DNA of 60,770 nt from Leptothrix discophora (lineage in GTDB: Bacteria; Pseudomonadota; Gammaproteobacteria; Burkholderiales; Burkholderiaceae_C): NCBI RefSeq assembly GCF_030705305.1, contig NZ_JAUZEE010000017.1, positions 1 to 60,770 on the forward strand, written 5' to 3'. The notes below the pieces were generated by a model that was given only the letters and a program-made list of their open reading frames with translations, did not search any database and was not told the DNA's origin. The first letter of the stretch is position 1, and every line of letters begins with the position of its first letter. Position numbers and translations under genes: made by a program. Positions 26,446 through 37,060 of the stretch are shown piece after piece.

Positions 26446-28923
26446 TCAGGCGCCGACCCAGCCCATGCGGGCGCACAGCACGCGGGCGGTGTCGAATTCC
26501 TCGGCCAGCCGGGTGGCGTACTGGGCGCACTGCGCGGCGTCGAAGGCCTCGCCGCCCTGCTCGATCTCGCGGGCGGTCTGGGCCAGCTCGCGCAGGCCCA
26601 GGTTGGCCGCCGCGCCCTTGAGCTTGTGGCCGGCCGCCTTCAGGCGTGAACCGTCGGCCGCCTGCAGCACCTCCAGCAGCTCGGCCAGCGTGCTCGACTC
26701 GTCGGCCAGGAAGCCGCCCAGCAGCGCGCCGTAGCCACCGATGGACACGGCCACGCAGACCTCGCCGATGGCCTCCAGGTCGAGCACGCGGGCGGCGTCG
26801 CCACGACGGAAACGACGACGTGGTGGTGGCGGAGGTGGCGGAGGTGGCGGAGGTGGCGGAGGTGCGGCGGCGGCCCGGACCGGTGCCTCGACCAGCGTCG
26901 ACAACGGTGTCGGCACGGCCGTCACCAGCGGCGTCCGGGCCGGCATCGGCTGCGACACGGGCGCTGGCGCGACCACCTCGGCACGGCGCGGCTCGATGCG
27001 GCCACGTGAGCCGAAATGGCGCTTGAACAGCAGCTCGATCTCCTCGACCTGCACCGGCTTGGCGAGGAAGTCGTCCATGCCGGCGTCGAAGACACGCTGG
27101 CGCGATTCGGTGAAGGCATCGGCCGTCAACGCGACGATGCGGGTGCGCGCCACCGGACCGTCGAGCGCGCGGATCGCGCGGGTCGCGGCGATGCCGTCCA
27201 TCACCGGCATGTGCACGTCCATCAGCACCAGGTCGAAGCTGTGGCTGCGGACCTTGTCGAGCGCCTGCTGGCCGTCCTCGGCGAAGGTGACGTGGTGGCC
27301 CAGCTGGCTCAGCAGCGCATGGATGAACTTGCGGTTGACCGGGTGGTCGTCGGTCACCAGCACTTCGAGCGGCTGCAGGTCGTGCTCGCCGGGCTCATCG
27401 AGCGCGGCAGCGACCGAGTCGCGCCAGCCCGAGTCCGGCATCGCGGCATCGGCGACCGCGCGCGGCTCGTCGACCACCCGCAGCGGCAGGACCAGCGTGA
27501 AGGCGCTGCCCTCGCCGGGTCGGCTCTCGACCTGGATGTCGCCGCCCATCATGCGCGACAGCGAACGCGAGATCTCCAGCCCCAGGCCGGTGCCGCCGTA
27601 GCGGCGGTTGATGGTCTCGTCGCCCTGGCTGAAGCGCTGGAACAGCCGCGTCAGCGTGGCCGCATCCATGCCGATGCCGGTGTCGCTGACGCGCAGCCGC
27701 AGCAGCGGCTCGGCCCGGCCCTGGCGCAGGTCGGCGTCCAGGCAGTCGACCACCAGGCTGACCTCGCCCCGCTCGGTGAACTTCAGCGCGTTGCCGACCA
27801 GGTTGAACAGGATCTGCTTGAGGCGCTTGGCGTCGGTGTCGATCCAGACCGGCACGTTCTCGGCCAGCGTGACGTGCCAGTGCAGGCCCTTGGCCTGGGC
27901 CTGCGGACTCATCACCGAACGCACGTCGCCCAGCACGCGGTGCAGCGAGGTCGGCGCGGTGCTGATCTCGAGCCGGCCGGACTCCAGCTTGGAGATGTCC
28001 AGCACGTCGTTGAGGATGCCCAGCAGGTGCTCGCCGGACTCGCGCGCGGTGAGCAGGTAGTCGGCTTGCGTGGCGTCCAGCCGCGAACGCTGCAGCAGCG
28101 ACAGCATGCCCAGCAGGCCGTTGAACGGCGTGCGCAGCTCATGGCTCATGTTGGCCAGGAAGGCGCTCTTGGCGCGGCTGGCCTGCTCGGCCTCCAGCCG
28201 GGCCTCCTGCAGGCTCTCGGCGAGCGCCTCGAGGTGGCTGCGACGCTGTTGCAGCGCCCGCACCTGGCGCACCACGACGATGGCGAACAGCAGCGTCAGC
28301 AGCGACTGGAAGACCGTCAGGCCGATGGCGATGCGGTTCTGCTGCCGCACCGCGTCGTTGCGGGCCGCGACCTGTTCGGCGATGCCGCGGTTGGCCTGCA
28401 GCGACAGCTCGTGGATGGGGCCGGCGATGGGCTCCATGCGGGCTTCAAGCTGGCGCCAGAAGGCCGGCTCCATGCTGGGCCGGACATCCGGGCCGATCTG
28501 GCCGTCGGCCTGGGCCACGAAGGCGTGGATCTGGTCGAGCACCTGCTGTTGCAGGGGCAGGTGCTTGAGCAGGTCCTCGGTGCGGTCCAGCTCGATCAGG
28601 CTGAGGCGGCTGACGAACAGTTCATAGCGGGTCTGGACCGCCTCGACCTTCTCGGGCGAGGGATCGAAGCTGAGTTCGCGCGCCTGGCTGCGCAGCTTCT
28701 CGAACTCGGACTCGACCTGGTAGAAGCTCCAGACCAGGTTGTCGCCCTGGTATTGCACCGTGCCGTTGAGCAGCGCCAGCGACTGCGACTGCACCCAGGC
28801 GACCCCGGCGAAGACCGCCAGCAGCACGCCGGCCAGCACGGTCAGCCAGCGGCCGAGCCCGTCCGCGCGGGACCGCGCGGCGACCGTCCCGGAAGCGTCG
28901 AGGCCGTCGGGGCTCAAGGGCAT
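26446..28923 (-). CDS. Hybrid sensor histidine kinase with receiver and Hpt domains (825 aa)
   Basis: Order of parts: membrane helix near residues 25-44, a periplasmic helical sensor domain of about 150 residues, a second helix near 198-219 and a coiled linker. Next come HisKA with His near 261 (NMSHELRTPFNG), HATPase (DTGIGM, GGTGLGLEIS), a receiver with Asp near 569 (VLMDVHMPVMDG), a 14-proline tract near 688-701 and an Hpt domain with His near 766 (AAGHKLKGAAANLG). This is the BarA/ArcB-like phosphorelay architecture. The ATG at 28923 is used; a GTG 9 bases upstream is possible. The adjacent molybdopterin-fold protein is probably its operon mate. The output regulator is not in the window. 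Confidence 0.9.
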   Translation of the reverse strand: MPLSPDGLDASGTVAARSRADGLGRWLTVLAGVLLAVFAGVAWVQSQSLALLNGTVQYQGDNLVWSFYQVESEFEKLRSQARELSFDPSPEKVEAVQTRYELFVSRLSLIELDRTEDLLKHLPLQQQVLDQIHAFVAQADGQIGPDVRPSMEPAFWRQLEARMEPIAGPIHELSLQANRGIAEQVAARNDAVRQQNRIAIGLTVFQSLLTLLFAIVVVRQVRALQQRRSHLEALAESLQEARLEAEQASRAKSAFLANMSHELRTPFNGLLGMLSLLQRSRLDATQADYLLTARESGEHLLGILNDVLDISKLESGRLEISTAPTSLHRVLGDVRSVMSPQAQAKGLHWHVTLAENVPVWIDTDAKRLKQILFNLVGNALKFTERGEVSLVVDCLDADLRQGRAEPLLRLRVSDTGIGMDAATLTRLFQRFSQGDETINRRYGGTGLGLEISRSLSRMMGGDIQVESRPGEGSAFTLVLPLRVVDEPRAVADAAMPDSGWRDSVAAALDEPGEHDLQPLEVLVTDDHPVNRKFIHALLSQLGHHVTFAEDGQQALDKVRSHSFDLVLMDVHMPVMDGIAATRAIRALDGPVARTRIVALTADAFTESRQRVFDAGMDDFLAKPVQVEEIELLFKRHFGSRGRIEPRRAEVVAPAPVSQPMPARTPLVTAVPTPLSTLVEAPVRAAAAPPPPPPPPPPPPPPRRRFRRGDAARVLDLEAIGEVCVAVSIGGYGALLGGFLADESSTLAELLEVLQAADGSRLKAAGHKLKGAAANLGLRELAQTAREIEQGGEAFDAAQCAQYATRLAEEFDTARVLCARMGWVGA
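26820..26863. repeat. GGTGGCGGA tandem repeats coding the polyproline tract
   Basis: Four tandem 9-base units within the kinase gene encode 14 consecutive prolines just before the Hpt domain. Such a repeat can change length by slippage in steps of three residues without breaking the frame. Confidence 0.85.
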
Positions 28924-28943
28924 GGGAGGCACGTCCGGGCGAC

Positions 28944-29459
28944 TTATTCGATCTCGAGGCTCTTGAGCTGCCAGGCCGAGCGGTTGTAGTAACGCTCCGA
29001 GCGCAGCACCTCGTCGGTGTCGTAGGGATAGACGATGAACAGCGGGCCCTTGTCGCGCACCGGCATCGGCTTGTCATCCATCAGGCGGGCCAGCACGACC
29101 GGGAACCTGGCGCTGTCGTCGACCGGCAGCTCGGCCTTGTAGTCGTTGAGCGCGACGGCCTTGATCAGCTTGCCCTGCACGCCGGCAGCGGCCAGCACGT
29201 CACGCAGCAGCGGGCCGGTGAACTTTCGCGGCTCCTTGTACCAGGGCGTCATGGTCGTGAAGCTGTGCTGCGGCAGGGCAGCCAGCATGTCCATGTCGAA
29301 CTCGACCTTGCCGGGTGCGTTGGACTGGGAGATCTTGCCGGACACGGTCAGCACGACCTTGCCCTTGGGCTTGTCGAGCGCATGGGCGGCGGGGGCGGTG
29401 GCCAGCACGGTGGTGCAGGCGGCCACGCAGGCAAGCAATTGGCGACGGGAAATCAGCAT
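28944..29459 (-). CDS. Periplasmic molybdopterin-oxidoreductase-fold protein (171 aa)
   Basis: A signal peptide (ISRRQLLACVAACTTVLATAPAAHA) is followed by a short domain resembling the Moco-binding fold of sulfite oxidase-like proteins, with FTGPLLRDVLAAAGV and FIVYPYDTDEVL. The usual molybdenum Cys ligand is not seen in the expected part, so it may not hold the cofactor. The ribosome binding site is CCGGAGG. It lies 20 bases ahead of the hybrid kinase on the same strand, which suggests a sensor-accessory role. This is inference from position only. Confidence 0.75.
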   Translation of the reverse strand: MLISRRQLLACVAACTTVLATAPAAHALDKPKGKVVLTVSGKISQSNAPGKVEFDMDMLAALPQHSFTTMTPWYKEPRKFTGPLLRDVLAAAGVQGKLIKAVALNDYKAELPVDDSARFPVVLARLMDDKPMPVRDKGPLFIVYPYDTDEVLRSERYYNRSAWQLKSLEIE

Positions 29460-29591
29460 GGGACACACCTCCGGAGACGACGGTGATGGCGACAGGAACG
29501 GCCATCGGTGGGATCCGACGCCGGACGGGCCGCGCGTCGATCGGACGCGCTGTTTGCCGGTTTCGGCATCCGCCGGATTTTCTTGAGGTGC

Positions 29592-29639
29592 GCGCGGCCT
29601 GCACAGGCCGCGCCGGGTCACCGGACCGCGCAGGTCCGG
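29592..29639. repeat. Two strong hairpins downstream of ppnP
   Basis: GCGCGGCCTG/CAGGCCGCGC (29592-29613, loop of 2) and CCGGACC/GGTCCGG (29621-29639, loop of 5) follow the ppnP stop on the minus strand. The first is a 10-bp perfect stem. No long U tract follows either; they may end the argG-ppnP message or block exonucleases. Confidence 0.5.
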
Positions 29640-29657
29640 CAACCGGTCACGGTCGGA

Positions 29658-29978
29658 TCAGCCGAAGTGGCAGATGTAGTGGTACGGCTCGCCTTCGACG
29701 ACGATCTCGAAGGACGAGTTGCCGGGCACGTCGAAGGACTGGCCCGGGCCGTAGGTCTGCCACTGGTCGGAGCCGGCCAGCTTGATGCGGCAGGAACCGG
29801 CGACGGTCTCCATCACCTCCGGCGCGCCGGTGTTGAAGGTCAGCGCGGCCGGCAGGATCACGCCGACGCTCTTCTTCGTGCCGTCGGCCAGGGTGATGCC
29901 GTGCGAGACGCACTTGCCGTCGAAGTAGACGTTGGCCTGGGTGCCGACGCTGGCGACGGCGAGTTGCAGCTTGCTCAT
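29658..29978 (-). CDS. ppnP: Pyrimidine/purine nucleoside phosphorylase, cupin type (106 aa)
   Basis: PpnP (former DUF1255) cleaves several nucleosides with phosphate. The small beta-barrel is recognised by ANVYFDGKCVSHGITLADG, GVILPAALTFNTGAPEVMETV and the C-terminal YHYICHFG. It follows argG after 25 bases and probably shares its transcript. Start at 29978; the longer frame belongs to the shadow of argG. Confidence 0.9.
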   Translation of the reverse strand: MSKLQLAVASVGTQANVYFDGKCVSHGITLADGTKKSVGVILPAALTFNTGAPEVMETVAGSCRIKLAGSDQWQTYGPGQSFDVPGNSSFEIVVEGEPYHYICHFG

Positions 29979-30003
29979 GTCGAGTCTTCCTGGAGGTGGT
30001 GGA

Positions 30004-31365
<1,362 letters not shown>

Positions 31366-31400
31366 GGTGTGGTGAGGGGTCGTTGAAAGAGCAAACCGCC

Positions 31401-31453
31401 ATTTTATTGGCATGCGCCGGCCCGGCGGCCACCGTCCAGGCGCCTCCTACAAT
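31401..31453. promoter_or_regulatory. Divergent -10 elements between argG and the pigment cluster
   Basis: On the minus strand TAAAAT (31401-31406) could serve argG. On the plus strand TACAAT (31448-31453) lies about 60 bases before the first ACP gene. Neither has a good -35, so these are candidates only. Confidence 0.3.
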
Positions 31454-31511
31454 CCGGCGCTCGCGGCCAGCCGGCCGTCGCCTCACCCAACCAGCCCTGC
31501 GGAGTGCCTTC

Positions 31512-31796
31512 GTGACCAGCCCGACCCCCACCACCGACCCGTCCGTGATCGAGCGTGAGCTGGCCGACATCTTCGTTTCTGCCCTGAACCTGGAAGTCGC
31601 CGCCGCCGACATCGACCCGACCGCGCCGCTGTACGGCGACGGCCTGGGGCTGGACTCGATCGACATCCTCGAGGTCGCGCTGGCGGTCTCGCAGCGCTAC
31701 GGCTTCCAGCTGCGCTCGGACGACGAGAACAACCAGCGCATCTTCCAGTCGCTGCGCAGCCTGGCCGAGCACGTCGCCCGCCACCGCACCCAATAA
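31512..31796 (+). CDS. Acyl carrier protein of the aryl polyene cluster (94 aa)
   Basis: The phosphopantetheine Ser is in GLGLDSIDILEVAL. The protein is acidic and of ACP size. GTG at 31512 is used, since upstream codons are not ACP-like and overlap the promoter region. It would carry the growing aryl polyene chain or its starter. First gene of the left block, followed after 18 bases by a membrane protein gene; the same pair of families occurs together in known aryl polyene clusters. Confidence 0.88.
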   Translation: MTSPTPTTDPSVIERELADIFVSALNLEVAAADIDPTAPLYGDGLGLDSIDILEVALAVSQRYGFQLRSDDENNQRIFQSLRSLAEHVARHRTQ

Positions 31797-31814
31797 GCCG
31801 CGAGCCGACTGCCG

Positions 31815-32444
31815 ATGACGCGCTGGCGGATCGCCGCGGTCGCCACCGCCCTCGCGGGCTACGCGCTGCTCTCGCATGCCCTGATGGCCTGGTGGCCCGA
31901 ACAGCCCTGGTCCATCGCGGTGCTGTTCGGCCCGCTGCTGGGTGGCCTGCTGGTCGCCGGACTCGCCAGGCGTCACCGGCCCTCGCTGGTCGGCGCGGCT
32001 GGCCTCGGCGGGGTGCTGTGGCTGGTGCAGCAGCACGACGGCGGCAGCCGCGTCGAGATGCTCTACGTGCTGCAGCATGCCGCGATGCACGCGGTCATGG
32101 CCTACGGCTTCGGCATCACGCTGCGCGAGGGCTCGACGCCGCTGATCACGCAGATGGCCGTGCGGCTGCAGCGCAGCCTGCCCGACGCGCAACGCGTCTA
32201 CACCCGCCGGCTGACCGCCATCTGGTGCGGCTACTTCATCGGGATGATCGGCGTGTCGCTGCTGATCTACCGGCTGACGCCCTGGTCGTGGTGGAGCTTC
32301 TACTGCAACGTGCTGACGCCGCTGGCCGCGATCGGCCTGTTCGTCGGCGAGTACCTGCTGCGCTACCGCCTGCATCCCGAGTTCGAGCGCGTCACGCTGG
32401 CCAGCGCCTGGCAGGCCTGGCGGTCGGTCGACGCCGCCCGCTGA
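31815..32444 (+). CDS. Integral membrane protein, COG4648-like (209 aa)
   Basis: Six or so hydrophobic segments are visible, with YALLSHALMAWWPEQPWSIAVLFGPLLGG near the start and TAIWCGYFIGMIGVSLLIYRLTPWSWWSF near residue 140. The combination with the upstream ACP and downstream MMPL exporter matches the membrane protein found in aryl polyene clusters. Its biochemical role is not known; it may anchor the synthase to the membrane. It probably belongs to one operon with the neighbours. Confidence 0.7.
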   Translation: MTRWRIAAVATALAGYALLSHALMAWWPEQPWSIAVLFGPLLGGLLVAGLARRHRPSLVGAAGLGGVLWLVQQHDGGSRVEMLYVLQHAAMHAVMAYGFGITLREGSTPLITQMAVRLQRSLPDAQRVYTRRLTAIWCGYFIGMIGVSLLIYRLTPWSWWSFYCNVLTPLAAIGLFVGEYLLRYRLHPEFERVTLASAWQAWRSVDAAR

Positions 32445-32490
32445 CGGCTGCCGTGTACCGCCCGCCCCGGCCCCTGTTCTCCTGGCTTCC

Positions 32491-34872
32491 ATGATCCCGA
32501 CGCTGCCCGATTCCGGCCTCGGCCGGACCCACCGCCTGGGCGTCATCGGCCTGTGGCTGCTGGCGCTGGCGCTGTGCGCGGCGGTGATCGCCCGCACGCC
32601 CTTCGTGGCCGACCTGTCGGCCTTCCTGCCGGCCAGCGCCGACGCCCGCCAGCGCGTGCTGATCGACCAGGTGCGCAGCGGCGCGCCGGCCCGCACGCTG
32701 ATGCTGGGCATCACCGGCGGCGACGCGGCGCAGCGGGCCGCCGCCTCCAGGACGCTGGCCGCCGCGCTGCGCGACAGCGGCCTGTTCGAGCAGGTCAGCA
32801 ACGGCGAGAACGATGCCTGGGCCGAGGTCGGCCGCTGGGTGTTCGAGCGCCGCTACACGCTCAGCCCGGCCGTCACGCCCGAACGCTTCCAGCCCGACGG
32901 CCTGCGCGAGGCCATCGACGAGACCCTGTCGCTGCTGGGCACGCCGGCCGGCGCACTGATCAAGCCCATCCTGGAGACCGACCCGACCGGCGAGACCCGC
33001 CGCATCGCCGAGGCCCTGATCCCGGCCGGCGCACCGCGCACGCAGGACGGCGTCTGGGTCGGCCGCAGCGAGCCGCGCGCCGTGCTGATGGCCAGCACCC
33101 GCGCGCCGGGTGCGGACCTCGACGCGATGCAGCGGGCGATCGACCGCGTGCGCGCCGACTTCGGCCCGCTGGCCGCGCAGGGCCTGGGCCTGCAGCTGAC
33201 CGGCGCGCCGGTCTTTGCGGTCGACAGCCGCGCCGGCATCGAACGCGAGGTCCACCTCCTGGCCGCCGCCGGCACCGTGCTGATGAGCCTGTTGCTGCTG
33301 GTCGCCTTCGCCTCGATCGCCGCGCTGGCCACCGCGCTGCTGCCGGTGGCCACCGGCATCGCCGCCGGCATCGCCGCGGTCGGGCTGGTGTTCGGCAACG
33401 TGCATGGCGTGACGCTGGGTTTCGGCTCGACGCTGATCGGCGAGGCGGTCGACTACGCCATCTATTACCTGATCCAGGCCCGCCGCCACGGCGGCGCCGG
33501 CGACGGCTGGCGCCATTGGCTGCGCGAGAACTGGCCGACCGTGCGCCTGGGCCTGCTGACCTCGGTGTGCGGCTTCGCGGCGTTGCTGTTCTCGGGCTTC
33601 CCCGGCCTGCAGCAGCTGGGCGTGTTCTCGATCGCGGGCCTGCTGGCGGCCGTCGCCACCACGCGCTGGCTGATGCCGGTGCTGATGCCCGACGGCGCGC
33701 GCGGCATGGGCCTGCGCCGCCAGCTCGGCCGGGCCGCGCGCGAGCTGTTCGCCTGGCTGCCGCGCACCCGCATGCTGTGGCTCGCGCTGGGCATCTTCGC
33801 GGTCGTGGCCATGGTGGCGCGCGGCGCGATCTGGGGCACCGAGCTGGCCTCGCTGAGCCCGATCGACCCGGCCCAGCTGGCCCTCGATGCCAGCCTGCGC
33901 GCCGACCTGGGTGCGGACGACAGCGGCTCGCTGATCGCCGTGCGGGGCGACGACGCGCAGGCCGTGCTGCGGCGCGCCGAGGCGGTCGGTGCGCGGCTGG
34001 ATGCGCTGGTCGACCAGGGCGTGCTGGGCGGCTACAGCAGCGTCGCCCGCTTCCTGCCCAGCCTGGAGACCCAGGCGCGCCGCCGCGCCGCACTGCCCGC
34101 ACCCGGGGCCCTGCAGGCGGCGCTGGCCGAGGCCACCGCCGACGGCCCGCTGCCGGCGCGTCGCCTGCAACCCTTCCTGGCCGCCGTCGAGCAGGCCCGC
34201 CAGCCTGCCGACGACACGCCCGAGCAGGCCGCGACGGGTGCGCTCGCGCCGCTCGTCAACGCGCTGCTGCTCAAAGGCGAGGACGGCCGCTGGACCGCGC
34301 TGCTGCCGCTGACGCCGGCCGATGCGGCCCGCGGCATCGACGCGCCCCAGGTGCGCGCGGCGCTGGCCGGCGTCGACGAGGTGGTGATGCTCGACATCGG
34401 CATCGAGCTGCGCCGCATGTACCAGCGCTACCTGGGCGAGGCACAGGCGCAGGCGCTGGTTGGCGCGGTCGTCGTGCTGGGGCTGATCGGCCTGTCGCTG
34501 CGCGCGCCGCGCCGCATCGTCGCGGTCTGCCAGCCGCTGCTGCTGGCCGTGCTGCTGACGATGGGCGGCTGCGCCGCACTGGGCGTTCCGCTGGGCATCC
34601 TGCACCTGATCGGGCTGCTGCTGGTGGTCGCGGTGGGCTCCAACTACGCGCTGTTCTTCGACCTGCTGCGCGACCAGCCCCAGCCGGACGACGACACGCT
34701 CGCCTCGCTGGCGCTGGCCAACCTGACGCTGGTGCTGTCCTTCGCGCTGCTGGCCTGCTCGGCCATCCCGGCGCTGTCGGCGATGGGCCGGGTGGTCGCG
34801 CCCGGCGCGCTGCTGGCGCTGCTGCTGTCGGCCGCGTTTGCACCGAAACGACCGGCCACACCGACCCGCTGA
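32491..34872 (+). CDS. MMPL/RND-type exporter of the aryl polyene cluster (793 aa)
   Basis: Two halves, each with a long periplasmic loop after the first helix and then a bundle of membrane helices (for example VLMSLLLLVAFASIAALATALLPVATG and VVVLGLIGLSLRAP), define the MMPL family. Length is typical of the one-protein exporters in pigment clusters. It would move the finished lipid-linked polyene out of the inner membrane, handing over to a LolA-like carrier (54314-54904). The next gene follows after 16 bases. Confidence 0.85.
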   Translation: MIPTLPDSGLGRTHRLGVIGLWLLALALCAAVIARTPFVADLSAFLPASADARQRVLIDQVRSGAPARTLMLGITGGDAAQRAAASRTLAAALRDSGLFEQVSNGENDAWAEVGRWVFERRYTLSPAVTPERFQPDGLREAIDETLSLLGTPAGALIKPILETDPTGETRRIAEALIPAGAPRTQDGVWVGRSEPRAVLMASTRAPGADLDAMQRAIDRVRADFGPLAAQGLGLQLTGAPVFAVDSRAGIEREVHLLAAAGTVLMSLLLLVAFASIAALATALLPVATGIAAGIAAVGLVFGNVHGVTLGFGSTLIGEAVDYAIYYLIQARRHGGAGDGWRHWLRENWPTVRLGLLTSVCGFAALLFSGFPGLQQLGVFSIAGLLAAVATTRWLMPVLMPDGARGMGLRRQLGRAARELFAWLPRTRMLWLALGIFAVVAMVARGAIWGTELASLSPIDPAQLALDASLRADLGADDSGSLIAVRGDDAQAVLRRAEAVGARLDALVDQGVLGGYSSVARFLPSLETQARRRAALPAPGALQAALAEATADGPLPARRLQPFLAAVEQARQPADDTPEQAATGALAPLVNALLLKGEDGRWTALLPLTPADAARGIDAPQVRAALAGVDEVVMLDIGIELRRMYQRYLGEAQAQALVGAVVVLGLIGLSLRAPRRIVAVCQPLLLAVLLTMGGCAALGVPLGILHLIGLLLVVAVGSNYALFFDLLRDQPQPDDDTLASLALANLTLVLSFALLACSAIPALSAMGRVVAPGALLALLLSAAFAPKRPATPTR

Positions 34873-34888
34873 GACCGAGAGGCAACCC

Positions 34889-36148
34889 ATGCCCGCCCCG
34901 ATCCCACCCATCGCCGTGCGCGCCTGGACCGTCAGCAGCGCCGCTGGCCTGGGCCGCGCGGCGCTGGCCAGCGGCCTGGCCGGTCGCGCCTCGGCGCTGC
35001 GCCCGCTCGACGCCACGCGCTGGCCGGCCTGGCCGCTGGCCACCTGGGTCGGCGCCGTCGATGCACTCGATGCGCCCGATCCGGCCTGGCCGCCCTTCCC
35101 CGCCGCGCTGGCCGACCGCGACCTGGCATCCGCCCGGGCGCTGCGGCTGGCCTGGCTGGGCCTGCAGGCCGACGGCTTCCGGGCCGCGACGCAGGCCGCC
35201 GTGCAGCGCTGGGGCGCGGCGCGGGTCGGGCTGCTGCTGGGCACCTCGGCCTCGACCATTGGCGTCAGCGAACAGGCCTGGCGGGACTGGCCGGCCGGCG
35301 CGCCGGTGCCCGAGGTGCTGCGCCACCCGACGCTCAACACACCGCATGCGGTCACCGGCTTCGTCGCCGAGGCGCTGGGCCTGCGCGGGCCGGCCTTGAC
35401 GGTGTCGACCGCCTGCTCGTCCAGCGCCAAGGTCTTCGCCAGCGCCGAACGCTGGCTGCGGCTGGGCTGGGTCGACGCGGTGGTGGTCGGCGGTGTCGAC
35501 GCGCTGTGCGCCAGCGTGCTGTTCGGCTTCCGCGCGCTGGGGCTGGTCTCGGCCTCGCCCTGCCGGCCGTTCGACGCGGCACGCGACGGCATCAGCATCG
35601 GCGAGGCGGCCGGCTACGCGCTGCTGGAACGACGGACCGCCGGCGACGACCCGGCCACACCCTGCCTGGTCGGCCACGGCGAATCGAACGACGCCCACCA
35701 CATGTCCAGCCCGCACCCGCAGGGCCTGGGCGCCGAACGGGCGCTGGACGACGCGCTGGCGCGGGCCGGGGTGGACGCCGGGGCGGTCGACCTGGTCTGC
35801 CTGCACGGCACCGCCAGCGCCCGCAACGACGAGGTCGAGGCCGCGCTGGTCGCGCGCCGCTACCGCGCCGACGTGCATGCCAGCGCCGCCAAGGGCCTGA
35901 CGGGTCACACCATGGGCGCGGCCGGCATCGTGCAGGCGGTCGCCTGCCTGGAGGCGCTCGGCGGCGCCGGCCTGCCGGGCAGCGTCGGCTGCGTCGACGT
36001 CGACCCGGCCCTGCCGGCGCCGTTCGGCCAGCAGCTGCGCCTGGTGGCCGATCCCGCCGGCCGCGCAGACCTGGCGGCCAGCCATTCCTTCGGCTTCGGC
36101 GGCAACAACTGCGTGCTGCTGTTCGGCCGCGCCGGGGCCGTCGCATGA
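34889..36148 (+). CDS. Beta-ketoacyl synthase, first KS of the KS/CLF pairs (419 aa)
   Basis: The catalytic Cys is in STACSSSAKVF, and the two His are in LHGTASARND and KGLTGHTMGAAG, so it is an active condensing enzyme of the FabF fold. The phrase HGESNDAHHMSSPHP is shared with the other long KS in the (-) block, which marks both as paralogues. The stop overlaps the start of the CLF-like gene by 4 bases (ATGA), suggesting a stoichiometric heterodimer. Confidence 0.9.
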   Translation: MPAPIPPIAVRAWTVSSAAGLGRAALASGLAGRASALRPLDATRWPAWPLATWVGAVDALDAPDPAWPPFPAALADRDLASARALRLAWLGLQADGFRAATQAAVQRWGAARVGLLLGTSASTIGVSEQAWRDWPAGAPVPEVLRHPTLNTPHAVTGFVAEALGLRGPALTVSTACSSSAKVFASAERWLRLGWVDAVVVGGVDALCASVLFGFRALGLVSASPCRPFDAARDGISIGEAAGYALLERRTAGDDPATPCLVGHGESNDAHHMSSPHPQGLGAERALDDALARAGVDAGAVDLVCLHGTASARNDEVEAALVARRYRADVHASAAKGLTGHTMGAAGIVQAVACLEALGGAGLPGSVGCVDVDPALPAPFGQQLRLVADPAGRADLAASHSFGFGGNNCVLLFGRAGAVA

Positions 36149-37020
36149 GCGCGCTCACGCTCTACATCGACGGCATCGCCTGCTGGAGCCCCGCCTGGCC
36201 GGACTGGGCCACGGCCGCCGCCGCGCTGCGCGACGAGGTGGCAGGCGCTGCGGTCGCACCGCAGAAGCGCCCGGCCGCCACGATGCTGGCGGCCAACGAG
36301 CGCCGCCGCGCGCCCGACTCGGTGCTGCTGGCGCTGGAGGTGGCGCAGGCGGCCGTCGCCGCCGCCGGCCTGGCCGACGATCCACCGGCCAGCGTCTTCG
36401 CGTCCACCCATGGCGACCTGGCCATCGTCGACGCGCTGTGCAGCACGCTGGCGGCCGATCCGCTGCTGCTGTCGCCGACGCGCTTCCACCACTCGGTCCA
36501 CAACGCCGCCTCGGGCTACTGGGCCATCGCCAGCGGCTGCGGCCGCGGCAGCAGCGCCGTCGCGCAACAGGGCTGCACCTTCGCGGCCGGCCTGCTCGAA
36601 GCCGCCGGCCTGTGCGCGGCCGACGACGCGCCGGTGCTGCTGGTCGGGCTGGACACCGCCGCCGCCGGCCGGCTGGCCGAGGTCCATGCCGACCACGGCC
36701 TGCTGGCCTTCGCGCTGGTGCTGAGCCCGCATCGCACGGCGCGCTCGACGCGGGCGCTGCGGCTCGCGCCCGGCCCGGTCGCGGCAAGGACCGCGCTGCA
36801 CAGCGCCGCCGCCCGCGCGCTGGCCGGGCACGCCATGGCCGATGCGCTGCCGCTGGCCGAAGCCCTGGCGTCGCTCGACACCTCGGGAACCGGACCGTTG
36901 TCGCTGGATCTGCCCCTGGACCGCTCGACCGGCGGCACGGGCCTGGCGATCGGGCTCGAACGTCTGGACACCGATCCGGCCGGCGCCGGTCAAGACGGCC
37001 GCAACAGGCCTGAGGCATGA
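36145..37020 (+). CDS. Ketosynthase-like chain length factor, ApeC type (291 aa)
   Basis: The protein is a short KS-like domain (N-terminal KS half) with the family phrase SPTRFHHSVHNAASGYWAIASG, and no active-site Cys in the expected place. Such proteins pair with an active KS and set chain length in aryl polyene synthesis. It is coupled to the upstream KS by overlapping codons. A paralogue sits at 50595-51401 next to the second KS. Confidence 0.82.
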   Translation: MSALTLYIDGIACWSPAWPDWATAAAALRDEVAGAAVAPQKRPAATMLAANERRRAPDSVLLALEVAQAAVAAAGLADDPPASVFASTHGDLAIVDALCSTLAADPLLLSPTRFHHSVHNAASGYWAIASGCGRGSSAVAQQGCTFAAGLLEAAGLCAADDAPVLLVGLDTAAAGRLAEVHADHGLLAFALVLSPHRTARSTRALRLAPGPVAARTALHSAAARALAGHAMADALPLAEALASLDTSGTGPLSLDLPLDRSTGGTGLAIGLERLDTDPAGAGQDGRNRPEA

Positions 37021-37060
37021 TGGCCCGGCCATCCCGCACGTCCCCGAGGATCGACCCCGC

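Noticed and set aside
26820-26863. Tandem repeats that could be mistaken for a CRISPR or satellite
   Set aside because: The 9-base units lie in frame inside the kinase gene and encode prolines; no spacers exist.
32392-35598. A 1068-codon open frame on the minus strand opposite the MMPL and KS genes
   Set aside because: It is a GC-driven antisense shadow: the composition is mainly Arg, Gln, Ala and Gly without motifs, while the plus strand encodes well-recognised proteins.
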